From UBA6163 sp031411655 (GTDB taxonomy: Bacteria > Planctomycetota > Planctomycetia > Pirellulales > Pirellulaceae), in contig JANOBM010000040.1 of assembly GCA_031411655.1 (NCBI GenBank), positions 62,001 through 126,000 on the forward strand: DNA of 64,000 nt. Direction: 5' to 3'. The position numbers were made by a program, and so were the translations under genes. Below, in pieces: positions 1 to 10,099 of this stretch. Below the pieces are notes generated by a model. That model saw only the letters and a program-made list of their open reading frames with translations, was not told the DNA's origin and made no database searches. How positions within the stretch are numbered: the stretch's first letter is position 1; every line of letters starts with the position of its first letter.

Positions 1-346
1 GACTTCCGCAGCCGAAAATCACGAGCATCAAAGGGTGACAATGAAGTCGTTCGCCGTCAACTCCAATTTGCCTACGTATCGCTTTTTTTTCCTGTCGCCG
101 TCGCCAGATATCGCTCCACCCCGATTTGAACCCATGATATCTCCTGGCGACACCGATTCGGCATACCACCATGCCTCTCCAAAATCCCCGACAATCTTGT
201 CGTTGACTCCCTGATTTCGCTGTAAAACAAAGGACTTCTGCAAGGTCGGATATCGAACCTTGGCAAGTGGACAACTAGGTTCACGAGGTGGACACAATGA
301 TTACTTCCGGCCGCGATTCCTTGCGGCCCGATGGCGGGAGTGCTCG
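1..346. other. Upstream stretch without a convincing gene
   Basis: This leading stretch precedes the giant kinase gene. A minus-strand frame of 89 codons (28-297) is open but has no recognisable domain, no clear ribosome binding site and no neighbour to support it, so it is not called. A run of eight T residues lies near 84-91. The promoter of the kinase gene is presumably here, but no convincing -35/-10 pair was identified. Confidence 0.4.
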
Positions 347-3300
347 ATGGAACCGAATCACACTGAAGACGACGACTCGATCACAAAATCGTCCTCGGGT
401 CTCCCTCCGCGCCAAACATTCGCCGGCGACGGGAGCTTACCGGTAAACCTAAAGCGGATTGACGAATACGTCATCGGCGAAGAAATCGGCCGGGGAGGGT
501 TCGGCACCGTCTACAGCGCCTACGACACCACGCTGCAACGTGAAGTGGCTATCAAGATTCCTCACCGCATCTTGGTGGGCAGCCAATCAACCGCTGCTGA
601 GTACCTTCGAGAGGCACGTGCGATTGCAAGCCTTGAACACGCAAACATCATTCCTGTGTACCGTGCCGCGAGCACCGCTGACATTCCCTGCTTCATTGTC
701 ACCAAACGGATCCGTGGGCGCCATCTTTCCGATTGGAAGGCCTCCGGTGAACGAAACTATCATGCAATAGCCTCAGTACTTGCTCAGGTTGCTGGAGCGT
801 TGGATTACGCGCATCGAAAGCATGTCGTTCACCGTGATGTAAAACCAAGCAACGTTCTCATCGATGAAAACGACTTCCCCTACGTTGCTGATTTTGGCCT
901 CGCGTTAAGAGAAACCGAGCTGAAGGAAGGCTTCGCATACATTGGAACCCCGGTCTACATGAGCCCCGAGCAAGCACGAGGGGAGGGACACCGTGTCGAT
1001 GGGCGTTCCGACATATTCTCACTCGGCGTGGTGCTTTACGAACTGCTTACCGGAATACGTCCCTTTACCGCTGATTCTCGCGCGGCGCTCTACGAGGCGA
1101 TTCAATTTGCTGACCCGGACTACCCGATCCAAGTCAACCCAGAGGTTCCCGATGAACTCGCCCGTGTTTGCCTAAAAGCGATGTGCAAATCCGAGAGTGA
1201 GCGCTATCAAACCGCTGCGGAACTCGCTGACGACCTTCGAGAGTTTTGCTCAACGACCTCCAGCTTGAACGCGGTGAGGAACAGGAAAAGCAATTCTCAA
1301 GTCAGTGATGCCAATCCAACCCCAAGCTCAGGATCGGCAGAGCAACCAATCGAACAGCAAGAAACTCGTGTGGTGCCAAAAGGATTAAGGGCATTCGACA
1401 GCGGCGATTCTGACTTTTATTTGAGACTGCTTCCTGGCGTTCGTGATCGACAGGGTATCCCCGAGTGCATTAGTTTTTGGCTGACTCGCTTAACCAAGAC
1501 GGACACCGAACAACCCGTTACGGTCGGGCTGATTTACGGCCCTAGCGGTTGCGGAAAAACTTCATTGGTTCGTGCCGGAATCATTCCTCGCCTTCCGTCT
1601 GCTGTTTGCAAGATTTATGTCCAGGCCACGGCAGACGGTACGGAAAACTCAATTGCTAAGGCGCTAATGTCTCGCCACCGAGGCTTGGGACTGACCGATA
1701 CGATGGATATCGCGGCGATCGTTTCAACGCTACGCCGAGCCAGGCGGGGACGAACAGTCATTTTCATCGATCAATTTGAACAGTGGCTTTTTTCGCACCC
1801 ATTGTGTCAACGAGAATCACTCACCCAAGCTTTGCGACAATGCGATGGCGAATATGTTCAGTGCATATTGATGGTGAGAGACGATTTTTGGATGGGAGTC
1901 ACGCGATTGATGCAAGCCATCGATACCCCCATCACCGAAAATGTGAACGCTAAAGTCGTCGATCTATTTGACACGCGCCACGCCAAACACGTGCTTGCAC
2001 TTTTTGGAGCAGGACACGGCCGACTTCCCGAGTTCCTAACGGACCTATCGCCAGGCTCCCAGCGTTTCCTGAATGCGGCCGTAAACTACCTTGCGATCGA
2101 TGGCCGAGTGATTTGCGTTCAATTGGCTTTGCTCGCCGAAATGCTTAAGTCGCGTGAATGGGATCAGTCAATCGAACTGTTCAAAGATGGCGGGACCAGT
2201 ATTGGGACTCGATTCCTGGAAGAAACTTTCGACAGTGAAAAAGTTTCAAGACGCATCCGCCTTCACACGGAAGCGGCCTGCAGAATACTTCGAGCGTTAC
2301 TTCCAGAAACCGGGGCTCGCATCAAAGGCGAGGTCCTTAGCGAGGAGCGTCTTTATCAAGAATCAGGCTATCGCGAACGTCCTCTTTTCAAGCAGCTCGT
2401 TTCTATTCTCGACAGCGAGCTGCACCTCATCACGCCAGCTGAGCGATTGGACGACAGTAGCCTAAGTGGTGATTCAAGCCGCTCCGATTCGATGCAGACA
2501 GGCTACCAGCTGACCCACGATTTTTTAATCGCTCCGATTCGACAATGGCTTGAGCTTCGCCAACACACAACCAAAGAAGGAAAGGCACGCCTGCGCCTCG
2601 ATGAGTTCTCAGAACTATACCGAACTAAACCTCGGCATCAATCACTGCCGACGATGTTCGAGTATCTCAATATCCGGAGGTACATCGATCCTTCAATCTA
2701 TACCGACGCGCAAGCCAGACTCATGGCCAATGCGAAAAGCTACCATCAAAGGACCATTGCGATTTGGCTGGCAGCCTCGTTTCTGTTCGTGGCGTCTGGA
2801 CTCGGAATTCGGTATAGCATTCAGACCTACAATGCTCAGCTCATCGAAAATCAATCTGTCGACCGTTTGCTAGATGCCACATTTTCAGAAGCGATACCTT
2901 TGTCGCGATCGATGGTCAAGTCCAAGGCTGTCATCGAACGACTGGATTCCATTCTCAGTAGTGGTACGACACCAACGGAAAAAAGATTGCGAGCGGCGAT
3001 GGCTCGCGTGGATTCAAACCCACTCGCTAATAAACTTCTTTCCGATCATCAGCTCGACGGCCCGGCAGACGAGGTTGTAGAACTGATTCGCAACTTCGAC
3101 CTTGAGTCGGACGAACGACAACGTGAATTGATCGGACTATGGTCGTCGCAGGTCGGGTCGCGAGAGACCCTCCTTCGCGCTGCTTGCATTATGGCTAGCG
3201 ACGGAAAAATGAGGCCTGTGTTGCTCGAGCAACGGGACCGCCTTGTCCCATTACTGATCGCGGAAAACCCGCTATGGATAAAGACTTGGGAACAAGGTTT

Positions 3301-5722
3301 CTTGCCGATTGCAAACCAGCTGATCCCGTCGTTGGCAACTCATTTTAAAAATGAGTCTCGTCAACCTGATTCGCTCAATTCCATAAACCTACTCGTCGGT
3401 TGGAGTGCCTCGGATTGTTCGATGCTTGTGGAACTGGCACGCTATGCCAAGCCGTCTGAGCTGCCCATCATCACCGAATCACTTCGCATGCTCGGCGCCG
3501 AAGCTCAACAACAAATTCGCGATGAAATCTCAAGTAGGCTCTCCGCAACAGCGGGAACCATCGACATTTCGCGGCCCTGGGGTTCACCGTGGTGGTGTGT
3601 AAGCAAACGGAAACCAGTAAGTTCGGTAAATCAATCTCCTATCGACCAATCGCTGACGGACGAACTACTCACCGCAGAATCGATCATAGGACCGCACGCG
3701 ATCGTGTCGCATCGGCTCCCTGAAGCCCAGGCAACAGCGATGGTCGCTAAACTGACCGAGCTAGGTTATCGGGTAGCGCAATGGATCCCGTACTTCGACG
3801 GTACTCCCATGCCTGACCAACCCAGAAATGTGATGGTCTTGTGGATCCGCGACGGGGCAACTGCGAGATTTATTTCCGATGCGTCCGCGGAGGATTTGAG
3901 AGTTTCTAATCAACAAAATCGTAGCGATGGGTTCATTCCGGATAACTTATCCTGCTATCTCGATCCCAATTCTCGTCCGCTCTATTCGGCGGTATGGGTT
4001 AAGCCGCCCGGAGATTCAATCCCGATGAGTGGCGACATCTACGTGGAGGTGCATCAAGATCGCCACCAAGAGGAAGGCTGGGGGCCATTGCTGGAACGTA
4101 ATCTCGGACTCCCACGCTCGAATCTGGTGGTTCGCAAAGACGACGGATTGGAATACCACTCCTCTATTCGATGGCCCAGTGATCTGGCCGGTGGTTATCA
4201 AGACGCATGGAATCTTCCACGTCAGGAGGCATCGCAAATCGCTGAGCACAACCGCTGTGCGACACCTTTAGAATTAAGAAATTCACTCGCCCAGCCAGTA
4301 GCGCAGTTGGGAGATACGCTCACCGCTGTTTGGTGGTTTGATTTGCCCGTCCGTGCGAAGCGACTCGACTACCAAGCACGTCGAGAGCACATGCGGGCAT
4401 GTAAACGGATGATGGACGAAGGGTACTACCCCATATCGATCGATGTCAGTCAAGTCGGAACTGACGCGACGCGACAGTTTCATTCCTGTTGGTGGCAAGG
4501 CTATCCCGATAGGGAAATGGAATTGCGAAATGCAAAGCAAAGCAGCAACCTCGCGTTGGCACTGGGCAGCCTAGGCGATTGGTCGGCTATGGAGTCATTT
4601 ATCGGCAATTCCAAGTTGGGGGCGCTCCGGGCAGCCTGCATCGAGAGCTTCGCAGACACGAATGCGCCGACCGATTGGCTGTTCGATCAAATCGTCAATA
4701 ACACAGACTCTACGATCAAGCGAAGCGGTGGCCTTGCCCTTTCGCTTTACCCACCTGAAAACATCGCTGAACAAATTCGTTCGGCTTTCGCCTTGCAGTT
4801 ACCATTGCTGTTTTCCGACTCTCATGATCCTGGCTTCCGTTCGATCCTTCTCTCACTGGCTGAGAAATGGAAGCTTTCGCTTTCACTTCCATCCAGGGAC
4901 GATGGCACCACCGAACTAAGCACCTCCGCTGGCGATCGTCTCGTCATCATCCATCCTGATCGCCCGCTTTGGGTTGGCTCGCCACAAGACGAGCCGGGAC
5001 GCGATGCGAAGAAAGAAGCAGCGACACCAATCGTTATTAAACACCAGTTTGCGATCGCTACCCACGAAGTGACTTGCATTCAATATGCGGCATTTCGTAA
5101 AGATCATCAAAGTCCGGAAAGCTATGCCGGAACAAATGATTGCCCAGTCATAAATGTATCATGGTTCGATGCGGCCAAATATTGTCGGTGGCTGAGTGAA
5201 CAAGAGGGAATCCCGGAGGAGCAGATGTGCTATCCCGCGATCGATGAAATCAAACCCGGCATGATACTGCCGGAGAACTTCGTTCGACGCGTCGGCTATC
5301 GACTTCCCACTGAAGCAGAATGGGAAGCAGCCTGTCGAGGTGGAGTCGCGTCTGGACGCTGGTTTGGATTTGACGCTTTACAACTCAAAAAACATGCATG
5401 GACCGCGGAGAATTCGGGCTATGTACTTCATCCGGTGCGCAAATTACTTCCCAATGATTTCGGATTGTTTGACATGCTTGGTAATGCGATGGAATGGTGC
5501 CACAGCAGGGATGAACCGTATCCGCGGATGATTCTTGAGCCTCTCGCCGATCCTGGTGACGCAGTGCGTACGGTTCAGGCTGGTGACCGAATGTGTACCA
5601 AAGGCGGTGCGATTTTGTACCAACCGCTCGACGCTCGCGCCTCACAACGCGACTTCCACTACGCCGATACGACGAGGGTCTACATTTCCTTTCGGATTGC
5701 CCGAACGGTGCTCGAAAATTAA
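347..5722 (+). CDS. Giant Ser/Thr protein kinase - STAND ATPase - sulfatase-modifying-factor fusion
   Basis: A 1791-residue multidomain signalling protein. The frame is open from a TTG at 260, but ATG 347 has GGGAG at good spacing and starts just before the kinase, so 347 is preferred. A Hanks-type kinase spans about residues 40-300: glycine loop GRGGFG, VAIK lysine, HRDVKPSN catalytic loop, DFG, and a GTPVYMSPEQ activation segment, so it should be active. A STAND/NACHT-like P-loop ATPase follows, with Walker A GPSGCGKTS near 397 and Walker B VIFIDQFEQW near 470. One membrane helix lies near 803-825. A long middle region has two GYxx...VW-type segments resembling bacterial tandem repeats. The C-terminus (about 1525-1791) is a formylglycine-generating-enzyme/C-lectin-type fold: VSWFDAAKYCRWL, RLPTEAEWEAACRGG, GLFDMLGNAMEWC. 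This end may bind ligand rather than catalyse. The order predicts a cytoplasmic kinase/ATPase and an extracytoplasmic sensor. It stands alone. Confidence 0.9.
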   Translation: MEPNHTEDDDSITKSSSGLPPRQTFAGDGSLPVNLKRIDEYVIGEEIGRGGFGTVYSAYDTTLQREVAIKIPHRILVGSQSTAAEYLREARAIASLEHANIIPVYRAASTADIPCFIVTKRIRGRHLSDWKASGERNYHAIASVLAQVAGALDYAHRKHVVHRDVKPSNVLIDENDFPYVADFGLALRETELKEGFAYIGTPVYMSPEQARGEGHRVDGRSDIFSLGVVLYELLTGIRPFTADSRAALYEAIQFADPDYPIQVNPEVPDELARVCLKAMCKSESERYQTAAELADDLREFCSTTSSLNAVRNRKSNSQVSDANPTPSSGSAEQPIEQQETRVVPKGLRAFDSGDSDFYLRLLPGVRDRQGIPECISFWLTRLTKTDTEQPVTVGLIYGPSGCGKTSLVRAGIIPRLPSAVCKIYVQATADGTENSIAKALMSRHRGLGLTDTMDIAAIVSTLRRARRGRTVIFIDQFEQWLFSHPLCQRESLTQALRQCDGEYVQCILMVRDDFWMGVTRLMQAIDTPITENVNAKVVDLFDTRHAKHVLALFGAGHGRLPEFLTDLSPGSQRFLNAAVNYLAIDGRVICVQLALLAEMLKSREWDQSIELFKDGGTSIGTRFLEETFDSEKVSRRIRLHTEAACRILRALLPETGARIKGEVLSEERLYQESGYRERPLFKQLVSILDSELHLITPAERLDDSSLSGDSSRSDSMQTGYQLTHDFLIAPIRQWLELRQHTTKEGKARLRLDEFSELYRTKPRHQSLPTMFEYLNIRRYIDPSIYTDAQARLMANAKSYHQRTIAIWLAASFLFVASGLGIRYSIQTYNAQLIENQSVDRLLDATFSEAIPLSRSMVKSKAVIERLDSILSSGTTPTEKRLRAAMARVDSNPLANKLLSDHQLDGPADEVVELIRNFDLESDERQRELIGLWSSQVGSRETLLRAACIMASDGKMRPVLLEQRDRLVPLLIAENPLWIKTWEQGFLPIANQLIPSLATHFKNESRQPDSLNSINLLVGWSASDCSMLVELARYAKPSELPIITESLRMLGAEAQQQIRDEISSRLSATAGTIDISRPWGSPWWCVSKRKPVSSVNQSPIDQSLTDELLTAESIIGPHAIVSHRLPEAQATAMVAKLTELGYRVAQWIPYFDGTPMPDQPRNVMVLWIRDGATARFISDASAEDLRVSNQQNRSDGFIPDNLSCYLDPNSRPLYSAVWVKPPGDSIPMSGDIYVEVHQDRHQEEGWGPLLERNLGLPRSNLVVRKDDGLEYHSSIRWPSDLAGGYQDAWNLPRQEASQIAEHNRCATPLELRNSLAQPVAQLGDTLTAVWWFDLPVRAKRLDYQARREHMRACKRMMDEGYYPISIDVSQVGTDATRQFHSCWWQGYPDREMELRNAKQSSNLALALGSLGDWSAMESFIGNSKLGALRAACIESFADTNAPTDWLFDQIVNNTDSTIKRSGGLALSLYPPENIAEQIRSAFALQLPLLFSDSHDPGFRSILLSLAEKWKLSLSLPSRDDGTTELSTSAGDRLVIIHPDRPLWVGSPQDEPGRDAKKEAATPIVIKHQFAIATHEVTCIQYAAFRKDHQSPESYAGTNDCPVINVSWFDAAKYCRWLSEQEGIPEEQMCYPAIDEIKPGMILPENFVRRVGYRLPTEAEWEAACRGGVASGRWFGFDALQLKKHAWTAENSGYVLHPVRKLLPNDFGLFDMLGNAMEWCHSRDEPYPRMILEPLADPGDAVRTVQAGDRMCTKGGAILYQPLDARASQRDFHYADTTRVYISFRIARTVLEN

Positions 5723-5843
5723 GTCCACCGGACCGATTCCTTTTGCTCGAAGTCGGATGGCATTTTGAAGCGGTCTAGCTATGTTGGCGTTGCGTGTGAA
5801 AGCGTAACGAGCCCAATATGCGGTTGATTTAGGAGATAAAGCG

Positions 5844-6260
5844 ATGGCGGTGGAAATTACAGCGGTTTACGAGGGAAAACTGCGTTGCGTTGCCACACAC
5901 GGTCCAAGCCTTGCCAAGATTGCGACCGATGCGCCGGTTGATAACGGTGGCAGCGGGGCAGAGTTTTCTCCTACCGATTTGGTGGCGACAGCGCTGGGAA
6001 CCTGCGTTCTGACCACGATGGGATTAGTCGCCGCGCGACACGAAATCGATTTGACAGGGACAAGCGTCAAGGTGCAGAAGGTGATGACACAGCAGCCGGT
6101 GCGCCGAATCGCATCGCTGGTCACTGAAGTCTTTGTGCCAGCATCCGCAGTAGCTGATTCAAACATGCGTAGCCGTCTTGAAGCCGCAGCGCTCAAATGC
6201 CCAGTACACGCAAGCCTGCACCCCGATATTGACGCTTCGATCACCTTTCATTACCAGTAG
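5844..6260 (+). CDS. OsmC family peroxiredoxin-like protein
   Basis: A 138-residue OsmC/Ohr-superfamily protein. These proteins reduce organic hydroperoxides with a pair of cysteines at the dimer interface. Both conserved cysteines are visible: Cys54 in ALGTCVLT and Cys119 in LKCPVHASL, and the NGGSGAEFSPTDLVATAL motif before the first is typical of the family. The length is normal. AGGAG lies about 9 bases before ATG 5844 and fixes the start. It lies between the giant kinase and smc (opposite strand), apparently as a single-gene unit. Whether the substrate is a fatty-acid hydroperoxide or something else cannot be told; it fits the YhfA/OsmC branch better than Ohr, judging by the motif wording. 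Confidence 0.88.
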   Translation: MAVEITAVYEGKLRCVATHGPSLAKIATDAPVDNGGSGAEFSPTDLVATALGTCVLTTMGLVAARHEIDLTGTSVKVQKVMTQQPVRRIASLVTEVFVPASAVADSNMRSRLEAAALKCPVHASLHPDIDASITFHYQ

Positions 6261-6380
6261 TCGTCTGCAGCGAAGCGATCTACCTTTTTGGGTCCACTGC
6301 AACCGGTTGACACAATTTGAGCCGACCTATCTACAAGGTTAGCCCAGGTAGTGTCCGTTTGACAGCCGAACACCTTAAGT

Positions 6381-6410
6381 CGCGCCGGTACTAAGCCGCG
6401 TCGGTACTAA
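6381..6410. repeat. Tandem 16-bp-spaced duplication at the smc 3' end
   Basis: CGCGCCGGTACTAA (6381-6394) and CGCGTCGGTACTAA (6397-6410) are near-identical copies (13 of 14 bases). The smc stop codon lies in the first copy, so the duplication straddles the end of the gene. It probably arose by slippage. No function is claimed. Confidence 0.6.
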
Positions 6411-9400
6411 TCTCGCCATCGTCGCTAACATCTTCAAAGCGGATGGAGACCTGCTTGCTGACGCCCGACTCTTGCATCGTCACACCATAGAGCGTTGTCG
6501 CTGCGGTCATCGTCTTTTTGCTATGAGTCACAACGACAAATTTCGTATGATCGAGAAACTCATTCAGCACGGTGACAAATCGACCAATGTTCGCTTCATC
6601 GAAAGGGGCATCCACTTCATCGAGTACACAAAAGGGACTCGGTCGATACTGAAAAATGGACATCAACAGCGCGACCGCTGTCAACGCACGCTCTCCGCCA
6701 GATAACAACGAATTACTGAACGAAGGTTTTCCGGGTGGCGTAGCAATGATTTCAACGCCAGCTTCAAGCGGATCATCCGAGTCTTCAAGAATCAGATCAG
6801 CCGTTCCACCACCAAACGATTTGCGATACAGTCGCTGGAAGTTTTGGCGGATCGCTTCAAGCGTATCAACGAACAGCCTCCTGCTGTCGACGTTGATCTT
6901 TGTGATGATGCGTTGCAGCGAGTCTTTGGCTGCGGTCAGGTCTTGATATTGGCCGTGCAGCTCATCGTAACGAGTTTGCAGCGTTTCAAGCTCCGCGAGC
7001 GCTTCCATATTGACCGCTCCGGTTTTCTGAAGTTGGCCACGGAGATGAACGATATCCGCCTCCACTTCACCCCGATCACTGATCAGCTCAAAGTCTTCCG
7101 GTGGTTGTTCGTTACGTAGATCAAGTTCGTAATCTTCGATCAAACGTTCAGCGAGCGTGGTCTGTTTCATCACCGCTGCATCACGTCGAGTTGCAACCGC
7201 GTGAACCTGCTGTGCAGCGTCGGTCGCCTGTCGCACGGCCTGGTCGTAAGCTTTTGCACTCGAGCGATTCTGGGCGCGAATCTCATTGGAAGTAGAGGCG
7301 AGGGCCCTTAATTCTTGCTCAACCGATTCTTCTTGAAATAACAATTCGGTAAGAGCTGACGCCGCATTGAGAATGCGCAAGCGAACTTCATCTCGTCGCT
7401 CTTGGTCGACAAGTCGTGTCGTTCGAACATCATCGACCGCTGCATCTCGCTGAGCTTGCGTCCGCTTTTGTTGCTGAATCGTATCCTGGGCGGCTTCTAC
7501 TTTTTGTTCGGCCCGCGCTGTTTCCACGGATACGGTCATCAATTCGCTTGTTACCGCTTGCAGCGACGACCGGGCGGCATTGACCTCGACATCGGAATCA
7601 GCCGCTTTTGATTCGAGTTGCGATGCGCGCAGGCGGTGCTGTTGGAGCTCCGAATCCAGTGACTTAATCGCTGCGAGAGCCGTGCTCAGCGTTTGTTCAG
7701 TACTCTCTAGTTCCGCTGAAATACGTGACAAAGTTTGACTTTGCGAATGAAAATCCTCCACCGCATGGCGACGATTGGCTTCGCATCCGGCCCGCAATAC
7801 GATCAGGGCACGGTGGTCAGCTTCCGCACGACCAAGTTCCGCTTCATCTTGATCGAGTTGTGCAGCCAGCCGGTCGGTTTCTTCTTCGCATTCTTGAAGC
7901 TGGAAGCGATAGTGCTTGCGCTCCTGGCGAGCTGCCGCCAGTTCGCTCCGACGACTGACCAGACCTGCCGCGGCTCCAGCGGGGCCAACAACAACAGTCC
8001 CATCGATTTCGAGCAATTCACAGCGGCTGGTTACAAAGCGCAGTCCCGCGCCGCTAAGCTTGCGAAGGCCCAACGCGGTTGAAAGCGAATCCACTAACCA
8101 CGTTGTTCCGAGCAGGTGCCTGGCGAGCAGTTGCAAGTGCTTTTCGGTCTGCACCATTCTATCGGCGCGACCAATGACGCCCCTTAATCCGTCAAGCCGA
8201 ATGCGATCACCTGGTCGATGAGGAGGTAACTCGTCAATTCGAATTAGCCCCACACGGCCCGATAACTGGATCTCGCCTTTGATGATTGCCTGCTGCAATC
8301 GATCTCCGCGAACGACAGCGTATTGAGTGCGTTCGCCCAGAGCGGCATCGACCAGGGGCGCAGCATGAACTTCGGTCTGAAGTAATTCGGCAACCAGACC
8401 GACTACGTCGCTTAATGGGCCTTCGTCACGAAAACGGAGCATCTCTAGCAGTGAACGAACACCGCCGGAAACACCTTCCTGGCGACGCTGTAAATCTTCG
8501 AGAACATTGATTCTCTCGGAGACCCCTTGCGAGCGGACCTTCAATGCAGCCACTTCGTCACGGCGCCGAAGCAAAGTACGGCGTTGCTCGTCGATGGCCG
8601 CCTGTGCGAGTTCAATTTGCTTCTGAAAGTCGACAATCGATGCTTCAATCTTGGCAAGCTCTCGATCGCGATGCTCAACCTCTTGTTCTGCATGGGCGGC
8701 ATCGGCCCTTGCCTTTTCACGTCTTGCGGCAAGGTCGGCCATCAACCGCCTTGCCCCATCAATCTGCTGCGAAGTGCGTTGTTGGCTACCCTCAAGGTCC
8801 GCAACTCTGCGAAGGATACTGAGGTGCTCCCGCTGTACTTCATCCCGTTTTGAAGCTGCGGAAGAAACCGTTGCTTCGCACAAAATGCGACGTTCCTGTG
8901 CGGCCTGATAACGTGCTTTTGCGTCGTTCAGCGCGGACTCATAGCCGCTCAGTCGTTCCAGAGCCGCCCGCAATTCTGCCGCAGCCGAGCCGGATTGGGT
9001 TTGCAACAAACGCAAACGTCCCAGATTCTTATCGATCGCTAATGACAGGTCGTGGATGGCGACCGAGTCGGCATCTTTGGCACCGCGAAGTGTCGCCGTT
9101 TGGCGTCCCAAGTCGGCACGTTTTTGTTCGGCACCGCGAGCCTGATCGGCAATCTCCTGCAAGCGAGACTCGATTTCCTGCCGAGCTGTCGCAAGAGCAT
9201 CCCGTTTTTCGTTTGCAGCTTGAAGAGCTTTCTCGGCGGTCGCTAATTCAAGTTCGGCAGATTGTCGTTCGTCGCTCAGGATCGTCCAATCGTGCCAAGC
9301 AAGTTGCGTTCGCAATTCACGCAGCCTTTCCGTCGCTTGACGGTACCGCTCTGCTTTGCTTGCCTGAGATTTCAGACTTTGAAGTCGAGTGGCGACCTCA

Positions 9401-9984
9401 TCAACAATATCTCCCAATCGCACCAGGTTTTGCTGAACCCTCGCGAGACGGCGTTCGGCTTCGACCTTTTTAGCTTTAAACCGACTAATCCCTGCCGCTT
9501 CTTCAAAAATCGCACGTCGATCTTTGGCGTTGGCCTGCAGCATTCGATCGACTTTTCCCTGCTCGATCAAACTATACGCATCAATTCCGATACCGGTCCC
9601 GCGAATCAAATCCTTGACGTCTTTTAGGCGGCAAGGCTCGTTGTTGATCAAGTATTCCGCTTCACCGCTTCGGAAGACGCGGCGGGTAACGCGAACTTCC
9701 GGCGTATCGACTGGCAAGGCGCCGGTCGAATTATCGAAAATGATCGTTGCTTCAGCGGTACCGGCCGGGCCCCGGCTTTGGGAACCCTTGAAGATGACAT
9801 CGGACATGTCTTTACCGCGAAGGCTTTTTGCACTTTGGCTTCCCAGAACCCATTTAATCGCGTCAACGATGTTTGACTTGCCCGACCCATTGGGTCCAAC
9901 GATGACGGTGATGCCGTCAGGAAAGTCGAAGCGTGTCCGATCGGCGAAACTCTTGAATCCGACCAGTTCGAGAGCTTTGAGCAT
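6391..9984 (-). CDS. smc: Chromosome segregation protein SMC
   Basis: A 1197-residue condensin subunit that, with ScpA/ScpB, loops and compacts the chromosome and helps resolve origins after replication. The N-terminal head has Walker A GPNGSGKSNIVDAIKWVLG near residue 32. Two long coiled-coil arms rich in Glu, Gln, Arg and Ala flank a hinge domain at about 510-680. The C-terminal head carries the ABC signature LLSGGERALTAVALLMS near 1095 and Walker B FCVLDEVDAPFD. Length is standard for SMC. No strong ribosome binding site precedes ATG 9984, but the product starts exactly at the family N-terminus (MLKALELVGFKSFADRT). It seems monocistronic; scpA/scpB are not in the window. Confidence 0.97.
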   Translation of the reverse strand: MLKALELVGFKSFADRTRFDFPDGITVIVGPNGSGKSNIVDAIKWVLGSQSAKSLRGKDMSDVIFKGSQSRGPAGTAEATIIFDNSTGALPVDTPEVRVTRRVFRSGEAEYLINNEPCRLKDVKDLIRGTGIGIDAYSLIEQGKVDRMLQANAKDRRAIFEEAAGISRFKAKKVEAERRLARVQQNLVRLGDIVDEVATRLQSLKSQASKAERYRQATERLRELRTQLAWHDWTILSDERQSAELELATAEKALQAANEKRDALATARQEIESRLQEIADQARGAEQKRADLGRQTATLRGAKDADSVAIHDLSLAIDKNLGRLRLLQTQSGSAAAELRAALERLSGYESALNDAKARYQAAQERRILCEATVSSAASKRDEVQREHLSILRRVADLEGSQQRTSQQIDGARRLMADLAARREKARADAAHAEQEVEHRDRELAKIEASIVDFQKQIELAQAAIDEQRRTLLRRRDEVAALKVRSQGVSERINVLEDLQRRQEGVSGGVRSLLEMLRFRDEGPLSDVVGLVAELLQTEVHAAPLVDAALGERTQYAVVRGDRLQQAIIKGEIQLSGRVGLIRIDELPPHRPGDRIRLDGLRGVIGRADRMVQTEKHLQLLARHLLGTTWLVDSLSTALGLRKLSGAGLRFVTSRCELLEIDGTVVVGPAGAAAGLVSRRSELAAARQERKHYRFQLQECEEETDRLAAQLDQDEAELGRAEADHRALIVLRAGCEANRRHAVEDFHSQSQTLSRISAELESTEQTLSTALAAIKSLDSELQQHRLRASQLESKAADSDVEVNAARSSLQAVTSELMTVSVETARAEQKVEAAQDTIQQQKRTQAQRDAAVDDVRTTRLVDQERRDEVRLRILNAASALTELLFQEESVEQELRALASTSNEIRAQNRSSAKAYDQAVRQATDAAQQVHAVATRRDAAVMKQTTLAERLIEDYELDLRNEQPPEDFELISDRGEVEADIVHLRGQLQKTGAVNMEALAELETLQTRYDELHGQYQDLTAAKDSLQRIITKINVDSRRLFVDTLEAIRQNFQRLYRKSFGGGTADLILEDSDDPLEAGVEIIATPPGKPSFSNSLLSGGERALTAVALLMSIFQYRPSPFCVLDEVDAPFDEANIGRFVTVLNEFLDHTKFVVVTHSKKTMTAATTLYGVTMQESGVSKQVSIRFEDVSDDGEISTDAA

Positions 9985-10099
9985 TTCGCAGGGGGCCGGA
10001 AGAAATTCGAGTCGAAAGTGAAAAGACGTTATTCGTCACAAGTTTAGACACTCGCCGTCCTAAAACCTAGGGCGATCGAGAGGATCGGCCCCTTGACGG

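Noticed and set aside
28..297. 89-codon minus-strand frame near the window start
   Set aside because: Its C-terminal half looks somewhat protein-like, but there is no domain, ribosome binding site or neighbour support.
5560..6390. Diversity-generating retroelement beside the FGE domain
   Set aside because: No reverse transcriptase frame and no adenine-biased copy of the gene's 3' end were seen nearby.
8850..9473. 207-codon plus-strand frame opposite smc
   Set aside because: It lies wholly antisense to the coiled-coil region of smc, is Arg/Ser/Pro-rich and has no domain.
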